From Clonostachys chloroleuca (lineage: Eukaryota; Ascomycota; Sordariomycetes; Hypocreales; Bionectriaceae): DNA of 64,000 nucleotides. The notes below the pieces were generated by a model. The model did not search any database and was not told where the DNA came from. It was given only the letters and a program-made list of their open reading frames with translations. The stretch is from contig JBANAY010000004.1 in the NCBI GenBank assembly GCA_037952775.1, positions 13,144,001-13,208,000 on the forward strand, given 5' to 3'. The position numbers and the translations under genes were made by a program. Shown here piece after piece: positions 11,673 to 22,992 of this stretch. Numbering within the stretch: position 1 is the stretch's first letter; every line of letters begins with the position of its first letter.

Positions 11673-13266
11673 ATTGAAATGCCTGCTAGCATCATGTGCG
11701 AAGTTGTGGAAAGAACCGGGCTTTTCACCGATCCGGCTGCTGGTTGGAAACGGCAAGCCAAATTTGGGATCGACGAGGAAGTGAATGTGCCTAGGTACTT
11801 CGTTTGGTACCAGGGCGCAAGGTTTCCTGAGTTTTGGAGGGGGCCAGGGGGAAAATACGGATGGGTGATGTAGGGAAGTTTGTAGTTAGAAAGTAAAGTC
11901 GGTGGTGAGCGGAGCCAGGCTGGGCAGTAGCCAGTAGCGGGATGGGATGGTAACAGATATCAGCACAATGCAATACAGGCACTACAGGTATCATATAGGG
12001 CGTATAACGAGGATGATAGTCGAAGGTTCTGTGCTTCTTTGTGATTTTTCTTGCTAAAAAACCACTCAATGCCACATAAAGCCTCTCCAGCACTAGCAAT
12101 TGGGAGTTTGGAAACGATTAGGAAGCAAATTTGCGACGCCTTTGGTGAGGCCACCGTCATTTAGCTTACCCTATAGGAGGTTATCCATGATGGTATTCTC
12201 CTGCCAGCGCCCCGACCTAACCACAATATTCCCACTTCCAGGGACAAGATATGGAAAGTTTAGGGTTACGGGTCCGAAATTTACTTGTAGGAGTAGCCCT
12301 GAGCGCGGATTCTCTGCCTAGGGTAGGAATATTAAGGTATCTGGCCGAACTCTCAAATTTCACATTTGCTTGGGAGAGATAAATAGTAGGTCTATATGGT
12401 TTAATGCAGTAACTCTCCATTGCGAAACATGACTTGCCCGACCCTTTGTTTTCCCAAGAGCGTTACAATATAGGACGTCGCTCATTGACTCACCGGAGAC
12501 GCCCGACGCTGTTCCCTTCTCATCCTCCCAGTTTACTCGCACATCCCTGAAAGAGAAGGCTTGATGGTAGTGTGGGCACACTCGGTATTGCTCTCGATTT
12601 GCACCCCGCTATTTACGTAGGGCCCCGAAGCCAGTACCATTCCTTTTGACCCCTCAACCCTCCAAGGCTCGCTTCCACCTCACCTTAGGTAATGACTGGT
12701 TGGTTTCAATGGAGCCTTTCGCTGTGCTGCGATTTAATAGGCGGGTAGCTAACGCTTTTCGTTCCCCCACCACATACCTAGCGGGCAGGTCCATCCCAAC
12801 TCCTCATTCGCAAGCAGGCAATTCATAGGCGGTAGGTATGAATGACTTGTCCAAGTCTTGGAGACCCCTAGCTCAGGTACCTTGAGTGGATAGACAGTAC
12901 ACCAACACCGCTTGATCGGCATAGAACCATCAAGCTAATGCGAGGTTCTGGGATGTAGCTGGGCAGGCTCGCAAGTACTGCAGTTAGGAAGCTTGCTTCA
13001 GCATGCCATCAGTAATGCACCCTTGTGCTTTCCCCAAGGTATGATGATGTGTGCCTTTGGACCCCAATTCTCCCAGCAGCCACCTCACGATTACCATCCC
13101 CTGGCTCTCCCATTAACAAAACGCACAAGCTGGCTTTGACTGACCTTTTCAGCTTACCTTCTTTAAGGCTGCACTACAACCGCGCTGCCTTGCATCCTCG
13201 CTCTCCCACTTGTCTTTGAGTTATCCCACCAGGGTCACACGACCCCTCTCAACCGTCATTGGAGCC
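11673..13266. other. Long divergent intergenic region, karyopherin to aminopeptidase P
   Basis: About 1.6 kb between two divergent starts. The short open frames lack recognisable domains or splice logic. Scattered TAGGTA/TACCTA-type motifs occur. I see nothing else I can name. Confidence 0.45.
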
Positions 13267-15345
13267 ATGGCCACAACCAAAGTTGACACCACTTCTCGCC
13301 TGGCCAAGCTGAGAAGCTTGATGAAGGAGCGCAATGTGCATGTCTACAGTAATTTATCCCTGATCCTTCTGCTCTAATCGCATCGTTGGGTGAAATCCTA
13401 ACAGCCTTACTAGTCATTCCATCTGAAGACAACCACTCTTCAGAGTACATTGCTGCTTCTGATTCCCGACGTGAGTACATCTCGGGCTTCACTGGATCAG
13501 CTGGTGTGGCTGTTGTCACACCCGAATCAGCAATTCTTTCCACCGATGGCCGTTACATCATTCAAGCCACCAAACAGCTCGATACCAACTGGAAGCTCTT
13601 CAACTCCGCCCTTCAAGATGCCCAGACTTGGCAGGACTGGTCAGCAGAGCAAGCAGCAGGTGGTAAAGTCGTTGCTGTTGACCCATCACTACTTCCTTCT
13701 TCATCTGCAAAGAAGCTGAGTGAAAAGATTCAAAAAGCCGGAGGTGCTGAACTACTTCCCCTTGAGGAAAACTTAGTCGACCTGGTCTGGGGTGATGAAA
13801 GGCCTGCTCGTCCGCAACAGCAAGTATTTCTCCACCCAGATAATTTTTCTGGGAGATCTTTGAAGAGCAAGCTCGACCAACTACGCCAGGAACTTGACAA
13901 GAAAAACGCAGCTGGGTTTGTGGTCTCGATGCTCGATGAGATCGCCTGGCTTTTCAACCTGCGAGGTAGCGATATTCCCTACAACCCTGTGTTTTTCTCA
14001 TACGCCGTTGTTACGCCCGAGTCTGCAACGCTGTATATCAACGGCCTAGAGTCCAACGATGCAGTGACCGCGTACCTCGCAGAGAACAACGTACAATGGA
14101 AACCATACGATTCAATCCTTTCTGATGCTAGGTTACTTCAATCACAAGTGAAAGAGACCGCGGGAGCTCAAGGCCAAGCGTCCCCAAAGCACCTACTTGT
14201 ATCCAACAGAGCTTCATGGGCGCTGCACCGTGCGCTAGGAGGTGATGACCTCGTAGATGAAGTCCGAAGCCCTATCAGCGATGCCAAGGCGATAAAAAAT
14301 GAGAAGGAGCTTGAAGGCATGCGAGCCTGCCACATCCGAGACGGCGCTGCTTTGATTGAGTTTTTTGCCTGGCTTGAGGATCAGCTTGTGGTCAAGAAAG
14401 CAGTACTCAACGAGGTCGAGGCCGACAACAAACTCATCGCGCTCCGAGAAAAGCAGGAGCTTTATGTCGATCTCTCCTTTCCAACCATTTCTTCCACTGG
14501 AGCCAAGTGAGTAGTATTTTTGTACTTGAAGTTTGCTGCTAATTGGCACTATATTGGACGAAAAACCAAAACAAAGCTGACAGCCATATAAGTGCCGCGG
14601 TCATCCACTACAAGCCCCAGGAGGGCGATTGTTCTGTGATTGATGTAGATAAAGTTTATCTCTGTGACTCAGGGGCTCAGTATAAAGACGGCACTACAGA
14701 TACGACCCGCACCCTGCACTTTGGAACCCCAACCGACGCTGAGAAGGAAGCCTACACCCTGGTTTTGAAGGGGAATATTGCTCTGGATAGAGCCGTTTTC
14801 CCTAAGGGCACAACGGGTTATTCTCTGGATACTCTGGCCAGGCAGTATTTATGGGTAAGCCTTTCCCCAACTCCCGTTTTGTTCAGTGAAAATTAAACTA
14901 ACACTATATGCTATAGCAATATGGCCTTGACTATAGGCATGGAACTGGCCACGGCGTTGGTTCTTATCTTAATGTCCATGAAGGTCCCATAGGCATTGGC
15001 ACACGCGCACAATACGTTGATGTCGCTCTTTCTCCAGGGAATGTGCTCTCTAATGAGCCCGGGTATTACGTCGAGAACAGTTTTGGTATTCGGATCGAGA
15101 ACATCATTATGGTGCGAGAGGTTGCCACAAAGTTCACCTTTGGAGATAAGCCATACCTTGGCTTTGAGCATGTCACGATGGTCCCCTATTGCCAGAGGCT
15201 TATCGACGTCAATCTGTTGACAGATGTAGAGAAGACTTGGATCAACAACTACCACGCAGAAATCCTGGAGAAGACTGGTCCATTTTTCGAGAATGACCCA
15301 CTGACAACAGCATGGCTTAAGCGCGAGACACAGGCAATTGTTTAA
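13267..15345 (+). CDS. AMPP: Aminopeptidase P (Xaa-Pro aminopeptidase), cytosolic type
   Basis: Di-manganese metallopeptidase of the M24B (creatinase/prolidase) fold that removes an N-terminal residue preceding proline. Exons 13267-13348, 13414-14506, 14593-14854 and 14917-15345 give 621 aa, the usual eukaryotic length. Two creatinase-like N-domains ([19 protein letters not shown]; then [16 protein letters not shown]) precede the catalytic domain. Metal ligands are visible: the two Asp of [16 protein letters not shown], the His of [17 protein letters not shown], and the Glu residues of NEPGYY and IRIENI. At intron 1 I chose the second AG, giving [15 protein letters not shown], the family consensus. 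No targeting peptide: it starts [16 protein letters not shown]. Its stop lies only 25 bp from the stop of the convergent FUN14 gene. Confidence 0.95.
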
Positions 15346-15370
15346 TGGGCTGGAGGTGCTCTGCGTACTC

Positions 15371-15989
15371 CTACAGATGAACAAATGCCGCCAGTGTAAA
15401 CGTCAAAGCAAACGACGCGGTGAACCATGGGCTACCCCCCAACTTTCGCCACACTGAAGACTTGAGAAGAAACTTCTTTATTCCTAGGATCTGGGGGAGA
15501 TCGATCCCGTAACGAGAAGTTACCTTGGCAAATAGGTTAGATCATTCGGTTACCACTGAGTAGAAATAGAGAGAATGCAGCTCTTACGTATACGGAGACT
15601 GCTAATATACTTCCCAAGAATGCAAGGGTGCGAGAGAATATAGCAATAATCAAGCCACAGCCAAAGCCTAGAGCAAATGATGCAATTAGTTTCATTACCT
15701 GCTTTCCTCTCCTCCTTCTTTTCCTTCTTAGGAAGATGAAAAATAAACTAAGCACAAATCAATCAGTCTTACCAGCCATGCTGCCACTAGCGATCTGCTG
15801 AACAGCTTTTGTTGAAAGCCCAGCTCGTTGATATTGGTGCTGCCGTGGAGACACGTCAAGGGCATCTAATTGAATGGGCCTCGGTCTTAAGAGATATACG
15901 GTGCCGATGCAGGCAGCGCTCGGGGCGATCCCGGTCGCGAATAGCCGGCCTGCTCGCCGTAGAGTGGTTGCTCGAATCATGGTAGCCAT
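15371..15989 (-). CDS. FUN14-family small mitochondrial membrane protein
   Basis: Small protein of 162 aa from exons 15989-15773, 15706-15588 and 15523-15371. The second and third exons carry a FUN14-like core: LIASFALGFGCGLIIAIFSR, a Gly-rich amphipathic helix that can span a membrane, then TLAFLGSILAVSVYVTSRYG and, at the end, PWFTASFALTFTLAAF. The first exon begins MATMIRATTLRRAGRLFATG, Arg-rich without acidic residues, suggesting mitochondrial targeting. The family includes animal FUNDC1, an outer-membrane mitophagy receptor; the function of the fungal members is not established, so I do not assign mitophagy here. Two AG acceptors are possible at exon 2; I chose the one that keeps frame (GAGAG before GAAAGCAGG). 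An upstream GTG could extend the ORF but ATG is preferred. Confidence 0.72.
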
Positions 15990-16469
15990 GGGTTTTCTTG
16001 TGAGGGCTTGAAGGGGAAATGATAACAAGAGACGGAACCACTGCACAGGACGTCATCGAATGGCGCATAGGTCTATTTCAGTGGGTACACTAGCCTAATC
16101 GGGTACCAAGCTCGCTCGCTGCAGTCAGTGTATCCTAATTTTGAAGACTTTAGCTGATCAGGCCCAAGGCTTTTCATCTTGGCTCATAAAATCTTCTAGG
16201 CTCTATTGTAGGAGGTAGTAGCGAGCGGTATGTTCAAGATCTGATTATGAAAGCACGTGTGCTGTTACTCTGATGTATTTGAAGGGTAGAGATACAGATC
16301 CACACCCTTACAAGGTGATCCGAAATAGGTCAATAAAACAAAGATCCGTGAGACATGTCGCCCCATCCCTAACGCCAAACTTCCCAACGCTGGTATAAAA
16401 ACAATATGTACTTGGCTTCCCGTCGCTTGGCTGCTAGCCAGTTGTTGATAATCGTTTGAAATCCTCCGG
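15990..16469. other. Intergenic region between FUN14 and CenH3 genes
   Basis: Holds the 3' flank of CenH3 and promoter of the FUN14 gene, both on the minus strand. Nothing further recognised. Confidence 0.5.
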
Positions 16470-17103
16470 CTAACCCAGTCCGCCCCAGATTCCACGAATC
16501 CGCCTTGCTAGCTGGATATCCTTCTTCATCACAGTCACTCTTTTGGCGTGTATGGCGCAGAGATTTGCATCTTCGAAGAGATATACCATATATGCTTCTG
16601 CAGCTTCTTGCAGTGCTTGAAGAGCCTGGCTCTGCCAACGAAAGTCTTTCCCGGCCGGCCGATACTGAAGTCCGATTTCTCGACACTGATTAAGGTAATG
16701 TTAGCTAAACTAGACTTATCGACTATGGTTTAGACATTGTCAGCAATGACATGTATGGACCTACCAGACGAGCGAATGGGAGTTTCTGGACAAGCAGCTT
16801 TGTGCTTGATTGGAACTTTCTGATTTCACGCAACGCAACGGTGCCCGGACGGTAGCGCCGCTTGGCTGGTACATAGACGGGATCGCCCGCTACAAGGAGA
16901 ATGATGTTAGTGCTTGTTCCAAGTATCCCGAAGGCAAATGATATGTTTTGTCACGTACCCTGAATATCACCTGGGCGCGGCTTCCAGTTTCGTGGTGGTT
17001 TTGACGCATATTCCTTTTCCGACGGTCGCCAATTTTTGCGAGCTTTCTGAGTCGGCGATTTCCCAGCGGCAGGACGCTTTGTGGCTTTCGAGGCGTTGGC
17101 CAT
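16470..17103 (-). CDS. cenH3: Centromeric histone H3 variant (CENP-A / CenH3)
   Basis: Histone H3 variant that marks centromeric nucleosomes and seeds the kinetochore. Three exons, 17103-16971, 16889-16765 and 16685-16470, give 157 aa. The tail is unlike canonical H3 ([20 protein letters not shown], then a Trp/Pro/Lys-rich stretch). The fold is clear: [20 protein letters not shown], then [11 protein letters not shown], then [19 protein letters not shown] and [25 protein letters not shown] rather than H3.1/3.3 is indicated by the longer loop 1 ([14 protein letters not shown]), the Trp in place of Phe, and the [12 protein letters not shown]-terminus. At the exon 2/3 junction the usual Val of ARLVREI reads as Cys, and no alternative splice gives Val. 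Divergent from Derlin. Confidence 0.92.
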
Positions 17104-17821
17104 TGTAAGTGCCAACCAATGCGACTAGAGATGCTTGCAATGAGAATATGAAATATATGCGATCGACGGACTCGAGTGAAGGTCGGAGTTCAGCGTTGGA
17201 TGATCGAAGATATGTCGAGGGGAGCATTAGGAGAAGGATTGGAAACGCAAGGGGTGAAGATGCCCCGAGATAAAGAAAGACGCGACCGGCCATCCCAGCC
17301 CCGCGTTTTTTTTTAATTGAGTGCATGGATATTAGTGGGGCGCCGCGATTCCGCCCGCCCAACCTCGTCCAGCGGTTGACTCTAGCCAGGGATGGGATCG
17401 ACTGGCAAGCCAGGCTGATGCAGAGATCCGACAAGCTGCGAAGGGCAAAGTTGAGATGGTTGTAGTCCGACTTCCCAGGATATGCATGCAGGTCTCATCG
17501 ATATCCGGCCAACAATTGAAGGAATTGCTCAGATTACGTACCTCTCTCACAGGAAGCTGCTGACATAATTTCAACCCTATGGGGTAGGTACCTAGGTGGG
17601 TATGCCCGCTAGCTGAGACCGGCACCTCAAGCTGCCACGTTCACCAACCAAGTTGATTCATGCAAGCCTCGGAAACCTACCACACATAGCCCAAGGCCTT
17701 CGTCGTGATCATCACGTTTCTGCCCGAACTCTATCCCACCAAGACGCTTCTTCGATCCTTATGCGATATCTGTTTTTTATATGACCACAACCCCCGAGCT
17801 AGCAGGACCTCGAGAGGCACA
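17104..17821. other. Divergent promoter region, CenH3 and Derlin
   Basis: 718 bp between two start codons. Contains a GGTAGGTACCTAGG-type motif near 17583. I see no complete ACGCGT box. No coding sequence. Confidence 0.45.
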
Positions 17822-18629
17822 ATGGATCAGGTCTTGGATGGCGGCCGTCTCCCGCTAGAGACTTGGTTCTGGGAGATGCCTATAGTCACACGATGGTGGA
17901 CAGTGGCAACAATCTCTACCAGCGCGCTCGTCCAGTGCCAGATGGTAACACCATTCCAACTCTTCTATAGCTTTCGGGCTGTTTTCGTCAAATTACAGGT
18001 TCGTTACCCCAATCATGTTCCGGGCTGCCTTGCCTACCGCCGGCATCAATCGTTGACGCATCCCAGTACTGGAGATTGTTAACGACTTTCCTCTATTTCG
18101 GACCCTTCTCTCTTGACTTGCTATTTCACATATACTTTCTCCAAAGATATGCAAGGCTCCTAGAAGAGTCTTCGGGACGGTCACCAGCGCATTTCTCGTG
18201 GCTCCTTATGTACGCCATGGCCAGCCTAATCGCGTTGTCCCCCCTCGTCTCGATGCCCTTTCTGGGGCACCCGCTGTCTTCAACACTCGTATACATCTGG
18301 TCGCGTCGTAACCCTGAAACAAGATTGAGCTTTCTCGGCCTCCTCGTCTTCACGGCGCCTTACCTGCCGTGGGTTCTGATGGGGTTCAGCTTGGTCATGC
18401 ACGGGACCATTCCGAGGGATGAGATAATGGGTGTGGTTATTGGCCATGTTTGGTACTTCTTCAACGATGTGTACCCCCCCTTCACAACGACTCCAGACCA
18501 CTGGATCCCCCTCGCTGGTGGAGGCGTCTGTTCGAGGGACCCCTCCCCAATCAGTCAGATAATGGAGGAAACGATGATATTCTGGTGGCTGGTCCTCGAG
18601 ATGTCGCAGCACCGGAAATCGTAAATTAG
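17822..18629 (+). CDS. DER1: Derlin (Der1-family ERAD membrane protein), with a frame break
   Basis: Rhomboid pseudoprotease of the ER membrane that helps retrotranslocate misfolded proteins in ER-associated degradation. Exons 17822-17998 and 18067-18629, about 246 aa after correction. The opening LETWFWEMPIVTRWWTVATI and the WRLLTTFLYFGPFSLDLLFH segment are diagnostic, followed by YARLLEESS, the FSWLLMYAMASLIALSPLVS helix and GHVWYFFNDVYPP. At the C7 run (18474-18480) the uncorrected frame continues FTTTPDHWIP to a stop at 18624. Adding one C gives LHNDSRPLDPPRWWRRLFEG, the family C-terminus, with stop at 18627-18629. I therefore believe one C is missing from the assembly and set the end at 18629. 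Confidence 0.92.
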
Positions 18630-19293
18630 ATCACTAGATGTTAAGATTCTGCTGGGACTTGGGAAAAGAACAAGGGAAGGCGTCAGGTGCATTTCTATTT
18701 CAGCAGGCTGCTAAACTCGCATTGGGACTTGGTATGACGGCATTAACTCAGCACGATGTAACGAAGTTTGCACAAATTCAGCACAAAAACTCATTGATTC
18801 TTCTGCTGCTTACTCTACATTGGTGCCCGGTGTTTGATGTGTCCAGGCGGGAAAGCATTGGGGCGTATGAAGGAAAAATTGCGTTGCAAAGCGGATGGAA
18901 GCTTCTCGAGAGTTCCCCTTTGCAGACATCCCAAGCCATAACTTGATTGTGTATTCTCTTACACGTCGAACAAGACGGTTTATTGCCGGTAGCTTATTGG
19001 TTGAATAGCCATGTGAGGTGGTTCGACGATCCTGCATTAGCCTCTGATCACATCATGTTTGACGGCGTTTCTGGTGCTGCTTATGATGGCGCGATTTGAC
19101 TGCACTATGGTTGGTGGAGTTGGCCTGACGTAGTGGTGGACGGGCTATGACTGTTGAGGTCTGGAACCCCACCATCACCAGTCCCAAGCAAATAAATAGC
19201 TACCGCCTATCCGGCGCGATTATTCCTTCCAGATTACCTGACCGCAGATTCCGTCCCAGACTTACGTGCCCTCCCGTTCTATCTACGTCGAAA
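18630..19293. other. Intergenic region Derlin to acireductone dioxygenase
   Basis: The open frame at 18638-18946 has no recognisable domain and sits in the 3' flank of Derlin. Nothing else seen. Confidence 0.5.
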
Positions 19294-19945
19294 ATGAAAG
19301 CTTACTTGTACGATAACTTGCCGGTACGTCCCCAACAGCGATCGAAGGCAGCCCCGCCAGCTAGCTAACTACTACACAGGGCGACCAGCGCCTCGCTCAC
19401 GACTCTGGACGCTCCGTCGATGTCGAAACATTGAAGAAGCTTGGAGTCCTGTACTTTCATTTAGATACAATTGAGAAAGTCAACGATCTCGCTGCCGAGC
19501 GAGGCTACAAGAATCGCGATGAGATCAAAGTCTCGCCTGAGACCATGGGTGAAGCGTACGAAACCAAGGTCAAGTCGTTCTTTTCTGAGCACCTGCATGA
19601 GGACGAGGAGATTCGATATATTCGAGGGGGCAGGGCTACTTTGATGTCCGTAGCCACGATGATGAATGGGTGCGAGTCCAGTTGGAGAAGGATGATTTAC
19701 TCATTCTCCCAGCCGGAATCTATCACCGATTCACTACGGACGAGTCCAATGTAAGCTGCGACGACCCCCCGGCGCCCTGGACGCAATAAGCTTTGTGAGG
19801 ATGCCACGATGCTGACGAGTCAACCTAGTATGTACACGCTCTTAGACTGTTCAAAGACGAACCCAAGTGGACGCCCCTCAACCGATCCGGCGAATTAGAT
19901 GCGAACCCACATCGTAAGGATTATGTGAACAGTTACCTGTCATAG
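19294..19945 (+). CDS. ADI1: Acireductone dioxygenase (methionine salvage), with a frame break
   Basis: Cupin-fold metal enzyme that oxidises the acireductone intermediate of the methylthioadenosine/methionine salvage pathway to the keto-acid precursor of methionine (Fe form) or an off-pathway product (Ni form). Exons 19294-19323, 19380-19750 and 19829-19945, about 172 aa after correction. Metal ligands fit the family: two His and a Glu in [12 protein letters not shown] and the last His in [12 protein letters not shown]. The frame breaks in a G5 run (19626-19630), directly after IRYIRGG: the next codons in the original frame are RATLMS, while the neighbouring frame gives [20 protein letters not shown]. 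One extra G repairs it. All splice phases then agree. Confidence 0.92.
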
Positions 19946-20665
19946 GCAATACAGACGGGCAGCTGCATGAATTCCGGGTAATATGTTCCTGCTGTGCCTA
20001 GCCTGCTGTTCTAGAGAGCCCTACTATACATCTTCAAATCTAACACCAGGCATCAGAGCTCCCTGGGCATGGGTTCCTGTCTTTGCGTGCAGCTAACGTG
20101 TAATCCTAAAAGTCGCTCTACACATTGCATTTGACAAGTATGGTGTGACACAGATAGGTGGGCCTGTTGATTCTCTGTTTCGTAGGTTGCAGCTTCATTT
20201 CCCACTGGCATGTTGAGATGTGTCTCAAAGGAAAGGAAAGAGCCTTCCTGAAACGTGATTCAACAATCTAAGCTGTGCCTCGGATGAAATCCTGTCAAAA
20301 AGTACCGGAACTAGCGACCGCGAACCAATTGCATGGTCATTATGACTAAGCGGGGCAATATAATTCCCTGCCGGCTGCGCCATGGTATACGTAGTATCTC
20401 AGGGGTGTAGCCGCGTTTCTCAAAGCTGGCATCCTTTTTCAACGGCGAAGCCAACAACCGTTTACAAGGACATTGGTCGAGTTCACTTTAGTCGCTCGTT
20501 ACCAATTTTGCTAGTAAACTACTCCTCGTCTACTTGTTTGCGAATTTCTACTTGTCGGCTTCGCCAAGGCTTTTTCAACCACCTCGATAATTTCGACCGA
20601 TTGGCGACCCTGACCGATAATTTGGTTTCTTTTATTACCTATTGAGCCTGCGACCAACAGCCACC
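19946..20665. other. Intergenic region ARD to GDP-mannose transporter
   Basis: Likely 3' flank plus promoter and leader of the transporter gene. The last 250 bp are pyrimidine-rich. No gene seen. Confidence 0.5.
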
Positions 20666-22024
20666 ATGTCGGACAAGAAGAACGAGGATTATGTGGTGCG
20701 GATGCCAGAGGGCTCCTATGAGCAGAAGGATAAGGGCTCTTTCAATGCCCGCTCGCCAGCATCGAGTTCGTATGGCGGGAACTCGCCAGCGCTTCCGAAG
20801 TCCTTTTCCAAGCTGGACAATAGTCCTCTGCTATCGGTTTTCGCATACTGTATTTCGTCCATCAGTATGACTGTCGTCAATAAATATGTCGTTTCAGGCC
20901 AGGGGTGGAACCTCAACTTTCTCTATCTCGCCGTTCAGGTATGAAATACTCGAACCAAACCGTCCTCCTTCTCCGACCATCCCGCTCACGCTCAAGGCCT
21001 TAGGCTATCGTTAGTACTGCGACAATTACGGCCTGCCAGCAGGCTGGGCTCATTAGAAATTTGGCACCATTTGACTCGGACAGAGCGAAGAAGTGTACGT
21101 GGCGATTCCATTCACTGGGCCAAATTTGCAACCGCTAATCAACATGCAGGGTTTCCTATCGCCGTTCTCCTCGTCGGCATGATTTACACTAGCACGAAAG
21201 CGCTCCAGTTCCTATCGGTCCCTGTCTACACAATTTTCAAGAACCTGACCATCATTGTCATTGCCTATGGCGAGGTCCTTTGGTTTGGCGGCAGCGTGAC
21301 ACCTCTATCGCTTTTGTCTTTTGGTCTGATGGTGCTGAGCTCTGTCGTGGCTGCCTGGGCCGATATCCAGAGCGCCATCGCTGGCGATTTCACGGCCCAG
21401 GACTCTGCTACAGCAATGTCTACCCTGAATGCCGGCTACGCTTGGATGGGTCTTAACGTCTTTTGCAGCGCCACATACGTTCTCGGCATGCGCAAGGTCA
21501 TCAAGAAAATGAACTTCAAGGACTGGGATAGTGAGTTAAATCATTATTGATTTTTGTCATTGTCCACGCTCGCTAATTTCGACATAGCCATGTACTACAA
21601 CAACCTGCTGACAATCCCTGTCCTCGTCGTCTGTGGCCTCGTTTCCGAAGATTGGTCCTCAGCCAACCTGGCCTTGAACTTTCCGGCCGACCAGCGTAAT
21701 CGCATCATCATTGGTATGATATACTCCGGTCTTGCTGCCATCTTCATTTCATACTGCTCAGCTTGGTGTATTCGTGTGACCTCTTCCACAACCTATTCCA
21801 TGGTCGGTGCTCTCAACAAGCTCCCTATCGCTATCAGTGGCTTGGTCTTCTTCTCTGCCCCCGTCACGGTGGGAAGTGTATCAGCTATCTTCATCGGTTT
21901 CGTCAGTGGAATCGTTTACGCATATGCGAGGGTCCGGCAGTCAAGTGCACCCAAAGACTCGCTACCAACATCCCGTGCTGGTATGAGCGCTAGCTCACAA
22001 AGCAACCGGGATGCAAACAAATGA
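20666..22024 (+). CDS. VRG4: Golgi GDP-mannose transporter (Vrg4/Gmt1)
   Basis: Nucleotide-sugar antiporter of the Golgi that imports GDP-mannose for protein and lipid mannosylation. Four exons, 20666-20938, 21004-21094, 21150-21530 and 21588-22024, give 393 aa with about ten hydrophobic helices. Characteristic blocks: [55 protein letters not shown], and the GDP-mannose-binding GALNK motif within [20 protein letters not shown]. The N-terminal about 65 residues are hydrophilic and Ser-rich, as in filamentous fungal Gmt proteins. All introns are canonical and no frame break is present. Confidence 0.96.
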
Positions 22025-22992
22025 GCTATGACATTGATTCTCCGGCGTTGGTTGGGAGCATAGCCAGCAAAGATCCATCGTTAACATACTACATCATAAT
22101 ATATGGACATACAAGGTACACGGCGAAAGTGTCTTTCTCTCGGGATCATATAAAGGACGTGGCGGGCCCTTGTCTTCGTGGGCTCGCTGGCAAGGACATA
22201 TTCACGCAGAAGCCTCGGCGATGTTGAATTTCTATTGCTGGGAGGAGGGGTTGTGGCGGAGTTATAGTGATTTCGTCATTAACTGCTGGTATTGAATTTG
22301 GAGTCGTGGGGTTCTAGATAGAAATCGATTCACTTCAATAAAACCAAGCAAAGCAGATCGGGTAGCATGTGAGCTAAACTGCCGGGCGCACACAGTCTAA
22401 AGTGAGGCGTCTTGCCCGTGCCCAGGTTCATGCGGACTCACAGCCTCGTCCATGTGATGAGGCAGATTGTTGGCATGATGGATGGAGGTGTCCGATGGGC
22501 AGCAGGCCAAATAGTGCAGCTGACCGTGTGGTAGATGGAGAGAATATCAACATTCACAGGGTAGCCACCAATCACGACTGCCATGGACGGCATGCCCCTG
22601 GAAAGAATCACAGATGCGATGTGACGTACCTTGTGACGTATGTACTCTGGACGTGACCAAAGCTTTGTGCAGGCTAACTTCGGCAGCCTGGAAGGGGCCG
22701 AGGGCAGCTGAGAGGTGGCACAACTTAGTCCCCAACAAAAAAAAAAGCTTATCGATAGGATGGACCCTCCACTTCGTACATAATTGCTGGAGCTTCCCGC
22801 CAAGATGGATGGTGGGATGACGATTAGAGTCCTCCCTCTCCCTCTCCCTCTCCTGCTCTCTCTAGCCATAGATTACTAGCGACAAAGAATAAGCATGTAT
22901 CAATGATGTTTTAGGTCCCTCAGAACATTCCTTATCTTCACGTACCGACTCCTCAGTTCCTAAACGGTCACCCACCGAGCTCCTCAAGAACC
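22025..22992. other. Intergenic region GDP-mannose transporter to MBOAT acyltransferase
   Basis: No coding sequence recognised. Contains a tandem CCCTCT-type pyrimidine tract at about 22831-22862 in the promoter/leader of the acyltransferase gene. Confidence 0.5.

Noticed and set aside
12240..12320. TTAGGG-like sequence suggesting an interstitial telomere repeat
   Set aside because: Only one loose unit (TTTAGGGTTACGGG); no tandem array.
18638..18946. A 102-codon open frame after Derlin
   Set aside because: No domain or conserved motif; lies in the 3' flank and has no splice partner.
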